DNA of 64,000 bases from Pseudomonas sp. C1C7 (GCF_013359595.1 NZ_JABFMP010000019.1:1-64000), one strand, 5' to 3'. Shown: positions 52,918 to 61,818, counted from the stretch's first letter. The notes: a model not told the origin generated them from the sequence alone. Numbers and translations are program-made.

Positions 52918-52943
52918 CTGCTAGGGTTCACGAACCCTAGCAG
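52918..52943. terminator. Perfect 11-bp hairpin after the autotransporter
   Basis: CTGCTAGGGTT / AACCCTAGCAG with a 4-base loop, 62 bases after the autotransporter stop (minus strand) and 76 bases before the Ig-like gene. No T-run follows on the minus strand, so it is not a textbook terminator; it may be an mRNA-stabilising hairpin. Confidence 0.5.
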
Positions 52944-53004
52944 TTGAAAGTTGGACGAAGTTCATCCCGCGAAAAACACCGCGAGACAAACTTCCCAACG
53001 CCTT

Positions 53005-55221
53005 TTAGAACAAATGACGCACGCCGAAATTGACACCCCACGGTTGTTCAATATGTTCGCCATTGCTGTAATCGAGGTCCACGTGCATCGACGTCTTTTC
53101 TGTGAATGACAACGATACACCGGCGCCCAGTTTGCCACGGGAGCCTTGCAGATCGTTATTGAACGCGTTGCCATTGACCTTGACTTCGTTGTTTTTGGCG
53201 AACTCATGCACATAGGCCGCGCGAATGTACGGCTGCACGACTTTGCCTTCCCCCAGATCAATATTGCGACCAGCGGTGGCACCCAGCTCTCCCAGTAGCG
53301 AATGGGTTCTATCGTTTTCAGCGGCAAGGCCATTATCCAGGTCATAGTGCTTGCCCTGAATCGTCACACCCGCCAACTGGCCGTAGGGCTCGATAAAGAT
53401 GCCGTCGCGCAGAGCGATGTGCCGGCCCAACTCCAGTGACGCGCCCACCGCATTATTTCGGTAGTCGCCCTTGGTTTTTGTCCCATCGCTGAGCCGCACA
53501 TCGGACTCATTCTGAAAACGGTTGAACTTGATCACCCCGTCGAAGTAATAACCGCTCTCTGGGTCCAGCCAAGTGGTGTAGGCACCCACATAGTAACTAT
53601 CGATTGTGCCATTGGTGCCTTGGCCAATGTTCAGATCCGACTGACTGTAACCGCCCAGCAAGCCAAACACCCATTGACCGCCTTCGATCGGCAACGGCGC
53701 ATCGGCACCGAAGGACAAACCTTGCTGAGTTTGCTCGTAGCCCAGGCCTGAGCTGGCGCTGACGTTGAATTTGTTGCCGTAAGCGCGAATCCAGCCACCC
53801 GACTTGCCTTGATCTCTGCGCACTTCGCCCATGCGGGTACGCAACGTGCTCAGCTCAGCGTTCCATACCGTTGGCGCAGCGTTGAACAGAGCCATCACCG
53901 ATTGTGTTCCCGGGCTGATCACCTTGGTTTGCGAATTGAGAACCCATTCATTGGCGTTCTGTTGGGTCAAGTCATAGGAAAATGCGCCCAGATCCACCGG
54001 GCCATTCAACAGTGAAAATGTGGCATCACCACTGGCGATACGTATGACTGGGATATCACCTGCGACAGTGGGCTCGGCACCACTGCTGCCCATGGCGACC
54101 TTGTGATTGCCCGTGGCGTTGCCCGTGACTTCCAGGGTATCGACCTGGCCCGTGACAAAGTTGGCATCCATGATGAAGATTCCACCGGTTCCGATCAGGT
54201 TGCCGACCGACAACTTGTAGAAGTCCGTCGGGCTACCGAACTGGATCGTCCCGCCGTTATTCATCGATAGATTGGCAATGTCACCAGCGCCCGTCATGAC
54301 CCATTTCGCGCCGTTGTTGACGGCCAGAGATCCAACATTTTCAAGCCGCCCTGTCAATGACGCACTGTTATCCAACGTCACGCTCGCCGAACTGCTGGCA
54401 TCGACAATGACATCTCCCAGCAACGCACTGTTGTCGACCTGAAAGTCCGCCCTGGCACCGTTATTGACTTCCAGAATCGCTCCGTTGCCGCCCACCAGGG
54501 AAGAGCCGTTCTTGACGACGATATGGGTTTGTTCGGTGTTGGTCTGTGCCGCGCCGTTGATGGCGATTGCCGCCCCACTGAGACCTTCGACACGGGTCTG
54601 GTCCAGTACAACGCTATTGTCGGCGGCCAATGCACCGCTCGGTCGAAGCTGAATACCATTCAAGCCACCGGCTATCGTGCTGCGAGTGGTGGAAAGCTTG
54701 CCACCGACCATGGACGCCCCCACACCGGTGGCATTGGTGGCGGACAGTGTGCTTCGCTCCAACGTCAATGTACTCGCGGCACTGATCAGCGCTCCCCGCA
54801 GCGCACCGCTGATCTGGCTGTCGCTGACCTGCGCTTGCGAGCCGGTATTGGTACTTGTGTCACGCCCCAGGCTTAAACCGGTGGTGCTGCTGGTGATGTT
54901 GCTGTTGTTACTGATATTCGCACTACTGGCGACCAACACCACCCCATTGGCCGAACCCGTGGCACTCACGCTCGTATTATTGAGATTCACAGTTGAAGCA
55001 CCCACGGCGGAGATTTGCGAAGTCGTCGCGCCATTTGCGTTCAGGATGGCACCGACACTGAGCTCATAGGTGTTGAGTGGCTGCGTCGGTCCGATGGTTG
55101 TTTCGCCACCCACCAGCGCCAAGGCCAGCGCTTGTTGACTGAAGAGCAATACTGGCGCGATCGCGATGGATTTAAGTAAATGCGCCAATGGGGTCAAACT
55201 GAACGAGTGAGTTGCTGACAT
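53005..55221 (-). CDS. Autotransporter with pertactin-type passenger
   Basis: A 738-aa type Va autotransporter. Signal peptide ~1-35. The passenger (about 36-420) is a Ser/Thr/Asn/Gly-rich beta-helix with repeated short strands (VNLNNTSVSATGSANGVVL, LDNSASLTG) and no protease or lipase motif. A pertactin-like linker runs to ~450. The C-terminal autotransporter barrel (~470-738) ends in the required aromatic signature, with final Phe (NFGVRHLF). AGGTGG precedes the ATG. Likely an adhesin; it stands alone between two Ig-like-repeat genes. Confidence 0.92.
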   Translation of the reverse strand: MSATHSFSLTPLAHLLKSIAIAPVLLFSQQALALALVGGETTIGPTQPLNTYELSVGAILNANGATTSQISAVGASTVNLNNTSVSATGSANGVVLVASSANISNNSNITSSTTGLSLGRDTSTNTGSQAQVSDSQISGALRGALISAASTLTLERSTLSATNATGVGASMVGGKLSTTRSTIAGGLNGIQLRPSGALAADNSVVLDQTRVEGLSGAAIAINGAAQTNTEQTHIVVKNGSSLVGGNGAILEVNNGARADFQVDNSALLGDVIVDASSSASVTLDNSASLTGRLENVGSLAVNNGAKWVMTGAGDIANLSMNNGGTIQFGSPTDFYKLSVGNLIGTGGIFIMDANFVTGQVDTLEVTGNATGNHKVAMGSSGAEPTVAGDIPVIRIASGDATFSLLNGPVDLGAFSYDLTQQNANEWVLNSQTKVISPGTQSVMALFNAAPTVWNAELSTLRTRMGEVRRDQGKSGGWIRAYGNKFNVSASSGLGYEQTQQGLSFGADAPLPIEGGQWVFGLLGGYSQSDLNIGQGTNGTIDSYYVGAYTTWLDPESGYYFDGVIKFNRFQNESDVRLSDGTKTKGDYRNNAVGASLELGRHIALRDGIFIEPYGQLAGVTIQGKHYDLDNGLAAENDRTHSLLGELGATAGRNIDLGEGKVVQPYIRAAYVHEFAKNNEVKVNGNAFNNDLQGSRGKLGAGVSLSFTEKTSMHVDLDYSNGEHIEQPWGVNFGVRHLF

Positions 55222-55376
55222 GAGTCCACCTTTGGAAGGGTCGTGGCATAGCGTTCAGGTCCCGTCAAATTTTTCTGAAGAACCTGTATGAACCTGCAAA
55301 AGGGGGCGAGATTAGCGGCAGCTTTCATCAAAATATGTAGGACTAATCCTGCGCTACGTCAGAACAATCTCGCCCA

Positions 55377-55403
55377 GTGGAGTCGGCTTTCATCCGACTC
55401 CAC
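55377..55403. terminator. Perfect 10-bp hairpin after the 671-aa gene
   Basis: GTGGAGTCGG / CCGACTCCAC with a 7-base loop, 12 bases after the stop of the minus-strand Ig-like gene. As at 52918, no T-run follows. Confidence 0.55.
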
Positions 55404-55414
55404 CAGACTGGCAA

Positions 55415-57430
55415 CTACTTGGCTCGGGGTGGTGGAAGCGGGCAAGTACCCGGTTGGGTCGCCTCATGCATGCCGACGTTGGCTTGCAGCACGTTTGAAG
55501 TAACCGAAACTCCATTCAATGTGAAGTTATAAGTGACCCGACCTCTACCATCCTTATCGTTTTCATCAACGTAAGTCGGCAGGACATAGGTCTGAGGTGG
55601 AGCAACCCGCCATTGAAAGCCTGTGACAGGAAAAGCACCGTTGTCATCCGTGAGAGTGATTGGTGCGTCTAATGTCGTGCCTGGAATGGGAGCAGGATCA
55701 CCGGTGCGACCGGGAAGCGCCCACCATTTCATATTCACGGTATCACCAGGCTCGAGCCATTGGCTCAGGTCAGGGACATTGACCACGATGGCGTGGTCCG
55801 GTCCTTCCAGGGATGGGCACGTCAGCCAGCCCGCTCCGTTCACCTTATTGAACTTCGCGGCCTCGGGACGCAGCACAACGGCATTGGCGTTGACGCTTCT
55901 GTCCGGCGATTGTTGTTCGTTAGGTGAATCAGGGCTGCCAATTCGGTAATACATCTTTAAATTCGGATCATTGTTCGCTTGCAGGATGTACTTCCATAAA
56001 ACCGTTACGGTGATTTCTTCTCCCTCCGACTCACCATCGACGGTCTTATCCGCCTCCGGCATATGAATGCCGGCCCAGTAAAATTTGATGGTTTCGCCAT
56101 CATTGACTGGCCCATAAAGTTTGAAGGTAAATTCGGCGTCTTTTCCTTCATCCGCCGGCACCAGTTTGTTCACCTCTTTTGAGAAGCTGGTCACAGTGCC
56201 CTGGTCCAGATCAGGGTTGACCGGATTCGGCCAGTCGATGTCAGGGAGAGGCCGCGGTGGCCCGACCTTGAACTCGAAATTGACGTCGACCTGGATGGCC
56301 TGAACCCCACCGAAAGGCGCGCCGCCGCGCAATACTCGATAACTGACATTGGTTTTTTTGTCGCCAGTGGCGTCGCCATATTCCTTTTGCAGCGTTGCGG
56401 CAGGCATTGGAAATTTCAGTTCGGCACCGGGGGTTGGGCCGACCGGGAAAGCTTCTAGAACCGTATCGCCCCAAGTGACTTCAATTTCATCCCTTGGCTT
56501 CCAGTTGTCGTACAAAGCTATAAGCACCCAGATGCCCGCGATGGCGTCCTCGATGTCGAGGCCATCTTCGGATAACGGAACTTCGGGTAAATGGAGGTTG
56601 GCGGGCAACGCACCCAAAGCGACGTGCACTCTCGCATAGGCGGCGAAACTGCTTCTGTTCAAGGCCTTATCGAACAATGCATACGAGACGAAACAGTTTC
56701 CGTCACCCACTGCCTTGATATGGTCAGCATCAAACGTGACCGTTTGTAGTGGAGGTACTGGTACTGGACCCTTATAAGGGAGGTCCTCGGGCGTTGGCGG
56801 AAGGACGCGTTCCCAACCGTAGATAACCGTGTCTGCGTCATTGTGGACTACATAAGGGGGGATCGTCCCCACCACTGAGTCGACGTTGGCATCGGTAATG
56901 ACCGTATTCGGGAAGGTCATCGCATCCGGTTCTGGTTGAGTCGGCCCTCGTGGTGCCGTCTGATCACAAATCACCTGGACCGGTGTCGACCAAAACACAT
57001 CTCCCTTGTAATCCATGACTGAATATTTAAGCGTGTAACGACCGTCGGGCAGCAGTTCGTCAGCAGGCACTTTCATGTCTCTTGGCAACGCCGGGTAGTT
57101 CGGGACTGTATACGTTTCGGAATCGACTTCCTTGTACGGCAGGCTCGAGTCATCAGGATCATGCCCCTTTGCCCAGTACAACTTCACTGTTTCCTCATCA
57201 CCATCGACATCAGGCAAGTTGTCCCACCAGACTAGCTTTGCCGACAAGCCGCCCTTGAGCATCGGCCCTTTGAGTGTGCCATCAGCGGGGTCTGCCATGC
57301 TGCCCGTCAGATCCGGTGGAGCAAGATCGGCCATGACCTGTCGGGGTTGCTCACGGGCTCGTTTTGCACGCAACGCCCTGTAGTCATCCCGTGTTTGCTG
57401 TGCCTTGACTTGCTTTAGCGAGACTGCCAT
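55415..57430 (-). CDS. Large Ig-like-repeat protein of unknown function (671 aa)
   Basis: A 671-aa acidic, beta-rich protein made of several ~100-residue Ig-like modules. Repeating features are YTLKYSVMDYKGDVFWSTP, CFVSYALFDKALNRSSFA and the [VKLYWAKG / EFTFKLYG / IKFYWAGIH] strands. A Lys/Arg-rich N-terminal ~30 residues (MAVSLKQVKAQQTRDDY) replaces a signal peptide. GGAG precedes ATG 57430; the longer frame lacks a ribosome site. Same family type as 51397-52842. The upstream region holds a 16-base dyad shared with another locus. Localisation and function are unknown. Confidence 0.78.
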   Translation of the reverse strand: MAVSLKQVKAQQTRDDYRALRAKRAREQPRQVMADLAPPDLTGSMADPADGTLKGPMLKGGLSAKLVWWDNLPDVDGDEETVKLYWAKGHDPDDSSLPYKEVDSETYTVPNYPALPRDMKVPADELLPDGRYTLKYSVMDYKGDVFWSTPVQVICDQTAPRGPTQPEPDAMTFPNTVITDANVDSVVGTIPPYVVHNDADTVIYGWERVLPPTPEDLPYKGPVPVPPLQTVTFDADHIKAVGDGNCFVSYALFDKALNRSSFAAYARVHVALGALPANLHLPEVPLSEDGLDIEDAIAGIWVLIALYDNWKPRDEIEVTWGDTVLEAFPVGPTPGAELKFPMPAATLQKEYGDATGDKKTNVSYRVLRGGAPFGGVQAIQVDVNFEFKVGPPRPLPDIDWPNPVNPDLDQGTVTSFSKEVNKLVPADEGKDAEFTFKLYGPVNDGETIKFYWAGIHMPEADKTVDGESEGEEITVTVLWKYILQANNDPNLKMYYRIGSPDSPNEQQSPDRSVNANAVVLRPEAAKFNKVNGAGWLTCPSLEGPDHAIVVNVPDLSQWLEPGDTVNMKWWALPGRTGDPAPIPGTTLDAPITLTDDNGAFPVTGFQWRVAPPQTYVLPTYVDENDKDGRGRVTYNFTLNGVSVTSNVLQANVGMHEATQPGTCPLPPPRAK

Positions 57431-57577
57431 TTCGAATTCTCCAGTAGATTGGGTATTCAGCCATGACTGCCTGGCAGCGCGATCAACTACGGGAGGCACT
57501 GCAAAAAACGCCCTGTCGTTCTGCCGGTCCAGTTGAAGCCTGTGGCAGATTAAGCACGCATTTGTAGAGTCTCGATA

Positions 57578-57593
57578 CTGTCAAAGTTGACAG
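57578..57593. promoter_or_regulatory. 16-bp dyad, near-identical to one at 24674
   Basis: CTGTCAAAGTTGACAG, an inverted repeat with TGTCAA-AG-TTGACA inside. Its reverse relationship to the site at 24674 differs at one base. It lies 148 bases before the 671-aa gene's start. It contains a TTGACA that could be a -35 element, but no fitting -10 was found. Confidence 0.55.
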
Positions 57594-57643
57594 GTGGTTA
57601 CCTATACATACAGCTGGGGTTGGAGGGCGGCACATCTTCGTGT

Positions 57644-57674
57644 CAAAGGCTCGCAGCCTTCAGCAGCTCCTAAA
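57644..57674. repeat. Half copy of the ~82-bp palindromic repeat
   Basis: Only one arm is left (CTCGCAGCCTTCAGCAGCTC). It overlaps the 3' end of the glycerate kinase gene and supplies its TAG stop codon. Confidence 0.7.
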
Positions 57675-58818
57675 GGGGATCGCGTAACGCTGCCATCCGC
57701 CACACTCGCGCGATATCGCTCGCTCGTTCTCGCAACAGCAGCGGTGCATTCGCGCAGGCTTGCTCCAACGTCATCGGTCCGCTTACCAAAGCAAACGCGG
57801 CATCGATGCCATGGGCGTACAGATCCTGATAACCCTCGCCCAGAGAGCCGGCCATGACGATCACCGGCACGCCCTTTTCGCGAGCGATTTGCGCAACGCC
57901 AAACGGCGTCTTGCCACGCAAAGTCTGCGCATCGAATCGCCCTTCGCCGGTGATGACCAGATCGGCGCCTTCGACCGCTTCTGCAAGGCCCACCAGTTCA
58001 GCCACCACTTCCACCCCAGGCAAGAACTGCGCACCGAGAAACGCCTTGGCGGCAAAGCCCAACCCGCCGGCGGCACCGCTGCCCGGCTCGTCGCGCACGT
58101 CTTTGCCCAACACCTTCGCGCAGTGATCGGCGAAGTGTCCCAGCGCATGGTCCAGTCGCTGGACCTGCTCGGGCGAGGCGCCTTTTTGTGGGCCGAAAAT
58201 CGCTGATGCGCCGTGGGGACCGCATAGCGGATTGTTCACATCGGCGGCAATGTCGAAACGCACATTGGCCACTCGAGGATCGATGTCGCTCAGGTCGATG
58301 CGCAACAGTTGCGTGAGCGCGAGGCCGCCCGGTGCCAGGGTCTGGCCTTGGGCATCGAGCAGTTTCACGCCCAGGGCTTGCATGGCCCCGGCGCCACCGT
58401 CATTGGTGGCGCTGCCGCCGATGGCGAGGATGATGCGTTGTGCACCGGCATCCAGTGCCGCGCTGATCAGTTCGCCGGTGCCGAAGGTGCTGCTGATGCA
58501 GGCATCGCGCCGGTCGACCGGGACCAATTGCAAGCCACTGGCTTCGGCCATTTCGATGATCGCGGTGTGACTGTGGGGCAACCAACCCCAGGCGGCTTGG
58601 ACCGTCGTACCCAGCGGACCTCGCACTTGCGCATGCCGAAGCTGGCCATCGCACGCCGCCAGCACCGACTCCACCGTTCCCTCCCCGCCATCGGCCATCG
58701 GGCATTTGATCAATTGCGCATCGGGCCAGACCTCTGCCAGGCCGAGGGCAATGGCATCGGCCACGCCTTGAGCGCTGAGGCTGTCTTTGAACGAGTCAGG
58801 GGCTATCACGATTTTCAT
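57670..58818 (-). CDS. Glycerate kinase (GarK/GlxK family)
   Basis: Phosphorylates D-glycerate (to 2- or 3-phosphoglycerate). The 382-aa protein shows family signatures: the opening KIVIAPDSFKDSLSA, CPMADGGEGTVESVL (near 40), GGSATNDGGAGAMQALG (near 135), and ITGEGRFDAQTLRGKTPFGV (near 288). GGAG precedes the ATG. It sits beside a CdaR-type regulator and an MFS transporter, a glycerate or sugar-diacid use module. Its stop codon lies in a half-copy of the palindromic repeat. The symbol is left open since GarK, GlxK and other names are used for this family. Confidence 0.92.
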   Translation of the reverse strand: MKIVIAPDSFKDSLSAQGVADAIALGLAEVWPDAQLIKCPMADGGEGTVESVLAACDGQLRHAQVRGPLGTTVQAAWGWLPHSHTAIIEMAEASGLQLVPVDRRDACISSTFGTGELISAALDAGAQRIILAIGGSATNDGGAGAMQALGVKLLDAQGQTLAPGGLALTQLLRIDLSDIDPRVANVRFDIAADVNNPLCGPHGASAIFGPQKGASPEQVQRLDHALGHFADHCAKVLGKDVRDEPGSGAAGGLGFAAKAFLGAQFLPGVEVVAELVGLAEAVEGADLVITGEGRFDAQTLRGKTPFGVAQIAREKGVPVIVMAGSLGEGYQDLYAHGIDAAFALVSGPMTLEQACANAPLLLRERASDIARVWRMAALRDPL

Positions 58819-58949
58819 GGGAATTCTCCAGTTCCATTGCCCTCATGCTGCCAGCCGGCACGCGCAATAACGCCGGTCCGCTGCACAAGCGGCATTGAGG
58901 ATTATTGTTCATTTCCACAAAACCGGAACTCACATAATCCCTGTCCCCT

Positions 58950-59027
58950 GTAGGAGCTGCCGAAGGCTGCGAGCTTTTGATCTTGATCCTGAAAAATCAA
59001 AAGATCGCAGCCTTCGGCAGCTCCTAC
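58950..59027. repeat. ~82-bp palindromic repeat, copy 5
   Basis: Variant subtype with CCGAAGGCTGCGAG / CGCAGCCTTCGG arms, still perfectly matched between arms except one base. It lies between the minus-strand regulator and glycerate kinase genes. Confidence 0.85.
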
Positions 59028-59039
59028 AGGAAGATTTGA

Positions 59040-60161
59040 CTACGGGACAGGGTCAGTCTGCGCAAGGAGCTGGACGCCGAGGTACAGGGCGAGCATGCCA
59101 TCCAGGCGTAGTGGGTCGACGCCGCTGAGTTCGGCAATGCGCTCCATGCGATAGCGCAAACTGTTGCGGTGAATGCCCAGTGCGTCGGCGCAGGCCTGGC
59201 TCTGGCCGTCGTGGTCGCACCAGCTGCGCAGTGTCGCCAGCAACTGGCCGTTGCTGTCCTTGGCGATGACTTTGCGCAAGGGGTTGAGCAGCTCGTCCAG
59301 GGCATCGTCATTGCGGTGGCGCCAGAGCATCACCGGCAATCGATAGCGATTGAGCGACAGCAATCGTGAACGGGGCAACACTTCGCGACCGTAGGCCAGC
59401 AAGTCTGCGACTCGCCGATAGCAACGGCGCAAACCCGACAAGCCATCGGCCTGCCCACCCACCGCAATGCGCAAGATGTGCCAACCCAGGCCATCGAGTT
59501 TTTCCAGCAAGCGATCGTGCTCGATCGTCTGATGCGCCGGTCGACACCAAAGCAATGACGACGTGGCCGAACTCACGCACCAACTATCGGGGTAGCGCGA
59601 TGTCAACCAGGCACTGAGTGCCTCGACCGTTTGCCCTGGCCCGTGCTCCATCCCCAATTCGAACAGATACGGCACCCGCGTCATTTGCGGCTTGAGCCCG
59701 AGCTGTTGTGCTTCATCGATCAGCCGAGGCGAATCCCCGCCCTCGCTGAGCAACAACGCCAGCAGATCATCGCAACGCTGTCGGCGCCATTGTTGTTCGG
59801 CTTGCTGGTTGCGCTGGCCCACCAGCATTTCGGCGGTCATGCGCACGAGGGCGGCGTAGGTGCGTAGCTGGTCGGGCTCGCCGGTGATGCCCAGTACGCC
59901 GATCAAACGCTGGTCGAGCATCAGCGGCAAGTTGATGCCCGGCTGCACGCCCTTGAGATGAATCGCCGTCTGCGCATCGATCTCCACCACGCGGCCGTTG
60001 GCCAGCACCAGTTGCGCACCTTCATGGCGGGTGTTGATGCGCTCCGGCTCGCCGCTGCCGAGAATCAACCCCTGGCTGTCCATGACATTGACGTTGTACG
60101 GCAGGATGGCCATCGCCCGGTCGACGATGTCCTGCGCCAGGTCGTGATCGAGTTCAAACAT
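59040..60161 (-). CDS. Sugar-diacid-type transcriptional regulator (CdaR family)
   Basis: A 373-aa activator of the CdaR/PucR group. The N-terminal diacid-recognition domain (about 1-135) has VNVMDSQGLILGSGEPERINTRHEGA near 22-47. A central GGDEF-like remnant follows, then a C-terminal PucR helix-turn-helix (LGIHRNSLRYRMERIAELSG, near 330-350). CdaR senses galactarate, glucarate or glycerate in E. coli. ATG 60161 has AAGGA upstream; the longer frame enters the promoter region. It is divergent from the MFS transporter gene, with ~160 bases between starts, and would activate it and the glycerate kinase. Confidence 0.9.
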   Translation of the reverse strand: MFELDHDLAQDIVDRAMAILPYNVNVMDSQGLILGSGEPERINTRHEGAQLVLANGRVVEIDAQTAIHLKGVQPGINLPLMLDQRLIGVLGITGEPDQLRTYAALVRMTAEMLVGQRNQQAEQQWRRQRCDDLLALLLSEGGDSPRLIDEAQQLGLKPQMTRVPYLFELGMEHGPGQTVEALSAWLTSRYPDSWCVSSATSSLLWCRPAHQTIEHDRLLEKLDGLGWHILRIAVGGQADGLSGLRRCYRRVADLLAYGREVLPRSRLLSLNRYRLPVMLWRHRNDDALDELLNPLRKVIAKDSNGQLLATLRSWCDHDGQSQACADALGIHRNSLRYRMERIAELSGVDPLRLDGMLALYLGVQLLAQTDPVP

Positions 60162-60321
60162 GGGGGAATCCTTGCAAGCGTGGTTGTTCACCCGCACAGG
60201 GCCTGGTGACAAACCCTGTGCTCAGGCACAAAGACAGCGACCACGAGGGTGGCCGAGACTCTCAGGGCGATCAACGTTACCCGTTGCATCGCAAAAAATC
60301 ATAATAAAGAGAGAGCCCGCC

Positions 60322-61635
60322 ATGTCACAGAGCGCCGCTGCTACCCAGGCCATCGTTGACGAAAAAAATGCCGTCTACAAACGCATTACCCTGCGTTTGA
60401 TTCCCTTCATCTTCATCTGCTACCTGTTCAACTACCTCGACCGGGTGAACGTTGGATTTGCCAAGCTGCAGATGCTCGACGCACTGAAATTCAGCGAAAC
60501 CGTGTACGGCCTCGGCGCCGGGATCTTCTTCATCGGCTACGTGCTGTGCGGCGTACCGAGCAACCTGGCCCTGACCAAATTCGGCCCGCGACGCTGGATC
60601 GCACTGATGATGATCACCTGGGGCACACTGTCGACTTGCCTGCTGTTTGTCACCACACCCACCGAGTTCTACACCTTGCGTCTGTTCACCGGCGCCGCCG
60701 AGGCCGGGTTCTTCCCCGGCGTGGTGCTTTATCTTTCGCAGTGGTTCCCGACCTTCCGCCGGGGCCGCATCATGGCGCTGTTCATGTCGGCGATCCCGGT
60801 GTCCGGTTTGCTGGGCAGCCCGTTTTCCGGCTGGATCCTCAACCACTTCGCCGCCGGCCAAGGTGGTCTGGCGGGCTGGCAGTGGATGTTTTTGCTGCAA
60901 GGCATTCCGACGGTGATCCTTGGGGCGCTGGCCTACTTCCTGCTCAGCGACAATTACGCCAACGCCAAATGGCTTACGCCGTTCGAGCGCTCGGTGCTGG
61001 AAGCCGACCACGCGCAGGACCTGGCGAACAAACCGAAAACAACCTCCGATTCACTGCTGGCGGTGTTCAAGAACCCGGCGATCTGGGCTTTCGGTCTGAT
61101 CTATTTCTGCATCCAGAGTGGCGTCTACGCGATCAACTTCTGGCTGCCGTCGATCATCAAGAACCTGGGTTTCAGCGATAACCTGGTGATCGGCTGGTTG
61201 AGTGCGATTCCCTACTTGCTGGCGGCGCTGTTCATGCTGATGGTCGGCCGCTCGGCAGACCTGCGCAAGGAGCGCCGTTGGCATCTGGTAGTGCCGATGC
61301 TGATGGGCGCGCTGGGTCTGCTGATCGCGGTGAACTTCGCCGCCAACCCCGCCATCGCCATCCTCGGCCTGACCCTCGCAACCATGGGCGCCCTCACCGG
61401 CCTGCCGATGTTCTGGCCGGTGCCGACCGCCATGCTCAGCGCCGGCGCGGCGGCGGGTGGGCTGGCGTTGATCAATTCCATGGGGCAGATGGCGGGCTTT
61501 CTCAGCCCGTACCTGGTGGGTTGGGTCAAGGACAGCACCGGTTCGACCGATGCCGCGTTGTACCTGCTGGCGGGGGTGATTGTCTGCGGGAGCCTGCTGG
61601 CGCTGCGCATGACGCGCACGTTACGCAACCAGTGA
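60322..61635 (+). CDS. MFS transporter, ACS family (glucarate/galactarate/glycerate type)
   Basis: A 437-aa twelve-helix importer. Anion:cation symporter signatures are YLFNYLDRVNVGFAKLQM (TM1), GAGIFFIGYVLCGVPSNL (TM2) and RLFTGAAEAGFFPGVVLYL (TM4). With glycerate kinase and a CdaR-type regulator next to it, glycerate or a hexarate is the likely cargo; tartrate or similar acids cannot be excluded. The start is ATG 60322; the upstream frame is not protein-like. A stem-loop follows the gene. Confidence 0.9.
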   Translation: MSQSAAATQAIVDEKNAVYKRITLRLIPFIFICYLFNYLDRVNVGFAKLQMLDALKFSETVYGLGAGIFFIGYVLCGVPSNLALTKFGPRRWIALMMITWGTLSTCLLFVTTPTEFYTLRLFTGAAEAGFFPGVVLYLSQWFPTFRRGRIMALFMSAIPVSGLLGSPFSGWILNHFAAGQGGLAGWQWMFLLQGIPTVILGALAYFLLSDNYANAKWLTPFERSVLEADHAQDLANKPKTTSDSLLAVFKNPAIWAFGLIYFCIQSGVYAINFWLPSIIKNLGFSDNLVIGWLSAIPYLLAALFMLMVGRSADLRKERRWHLVVPMLMGALGLLIAVNFAANPAIAILGLTLATMGALTGLPMFWPVPTAMLSAGAAAGGLALINSMGQMAGFLSPYLVGWVKDSTGSTDAALYLLAGVIVCGSLLALRMTRTLRNQ

Positions 61636-61643
61636 TGCTAAAG

Positions 61644-61671
61644 GGCGCCGGTCACCTGTTGTTCCGGCGCC
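61644..61671 (+). terminator. Possible terminator after the MFS gene
   Basis: 8-base stem GGCGCCGG / CCGGCGCC with a 12-base loop, 9 bases after the stop. Only a weak A/T-rich stretch follows (TATTAGAT). Confidence 0.45.
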
Positions 61672-61818
61672 TATTAGATCTGATAGTCGATCTGGCGTGC
61701 CCGCCCTCCTGCGCTAGCCTGAAATGTTGCGTCACAACGTTGTCGGACTCCGCTGTCTTGAATTCATGGAGATGAGCCCGAGTTTGTGAGAACTGAAATC
61801 TTCGGGCGGGAAAACAGC

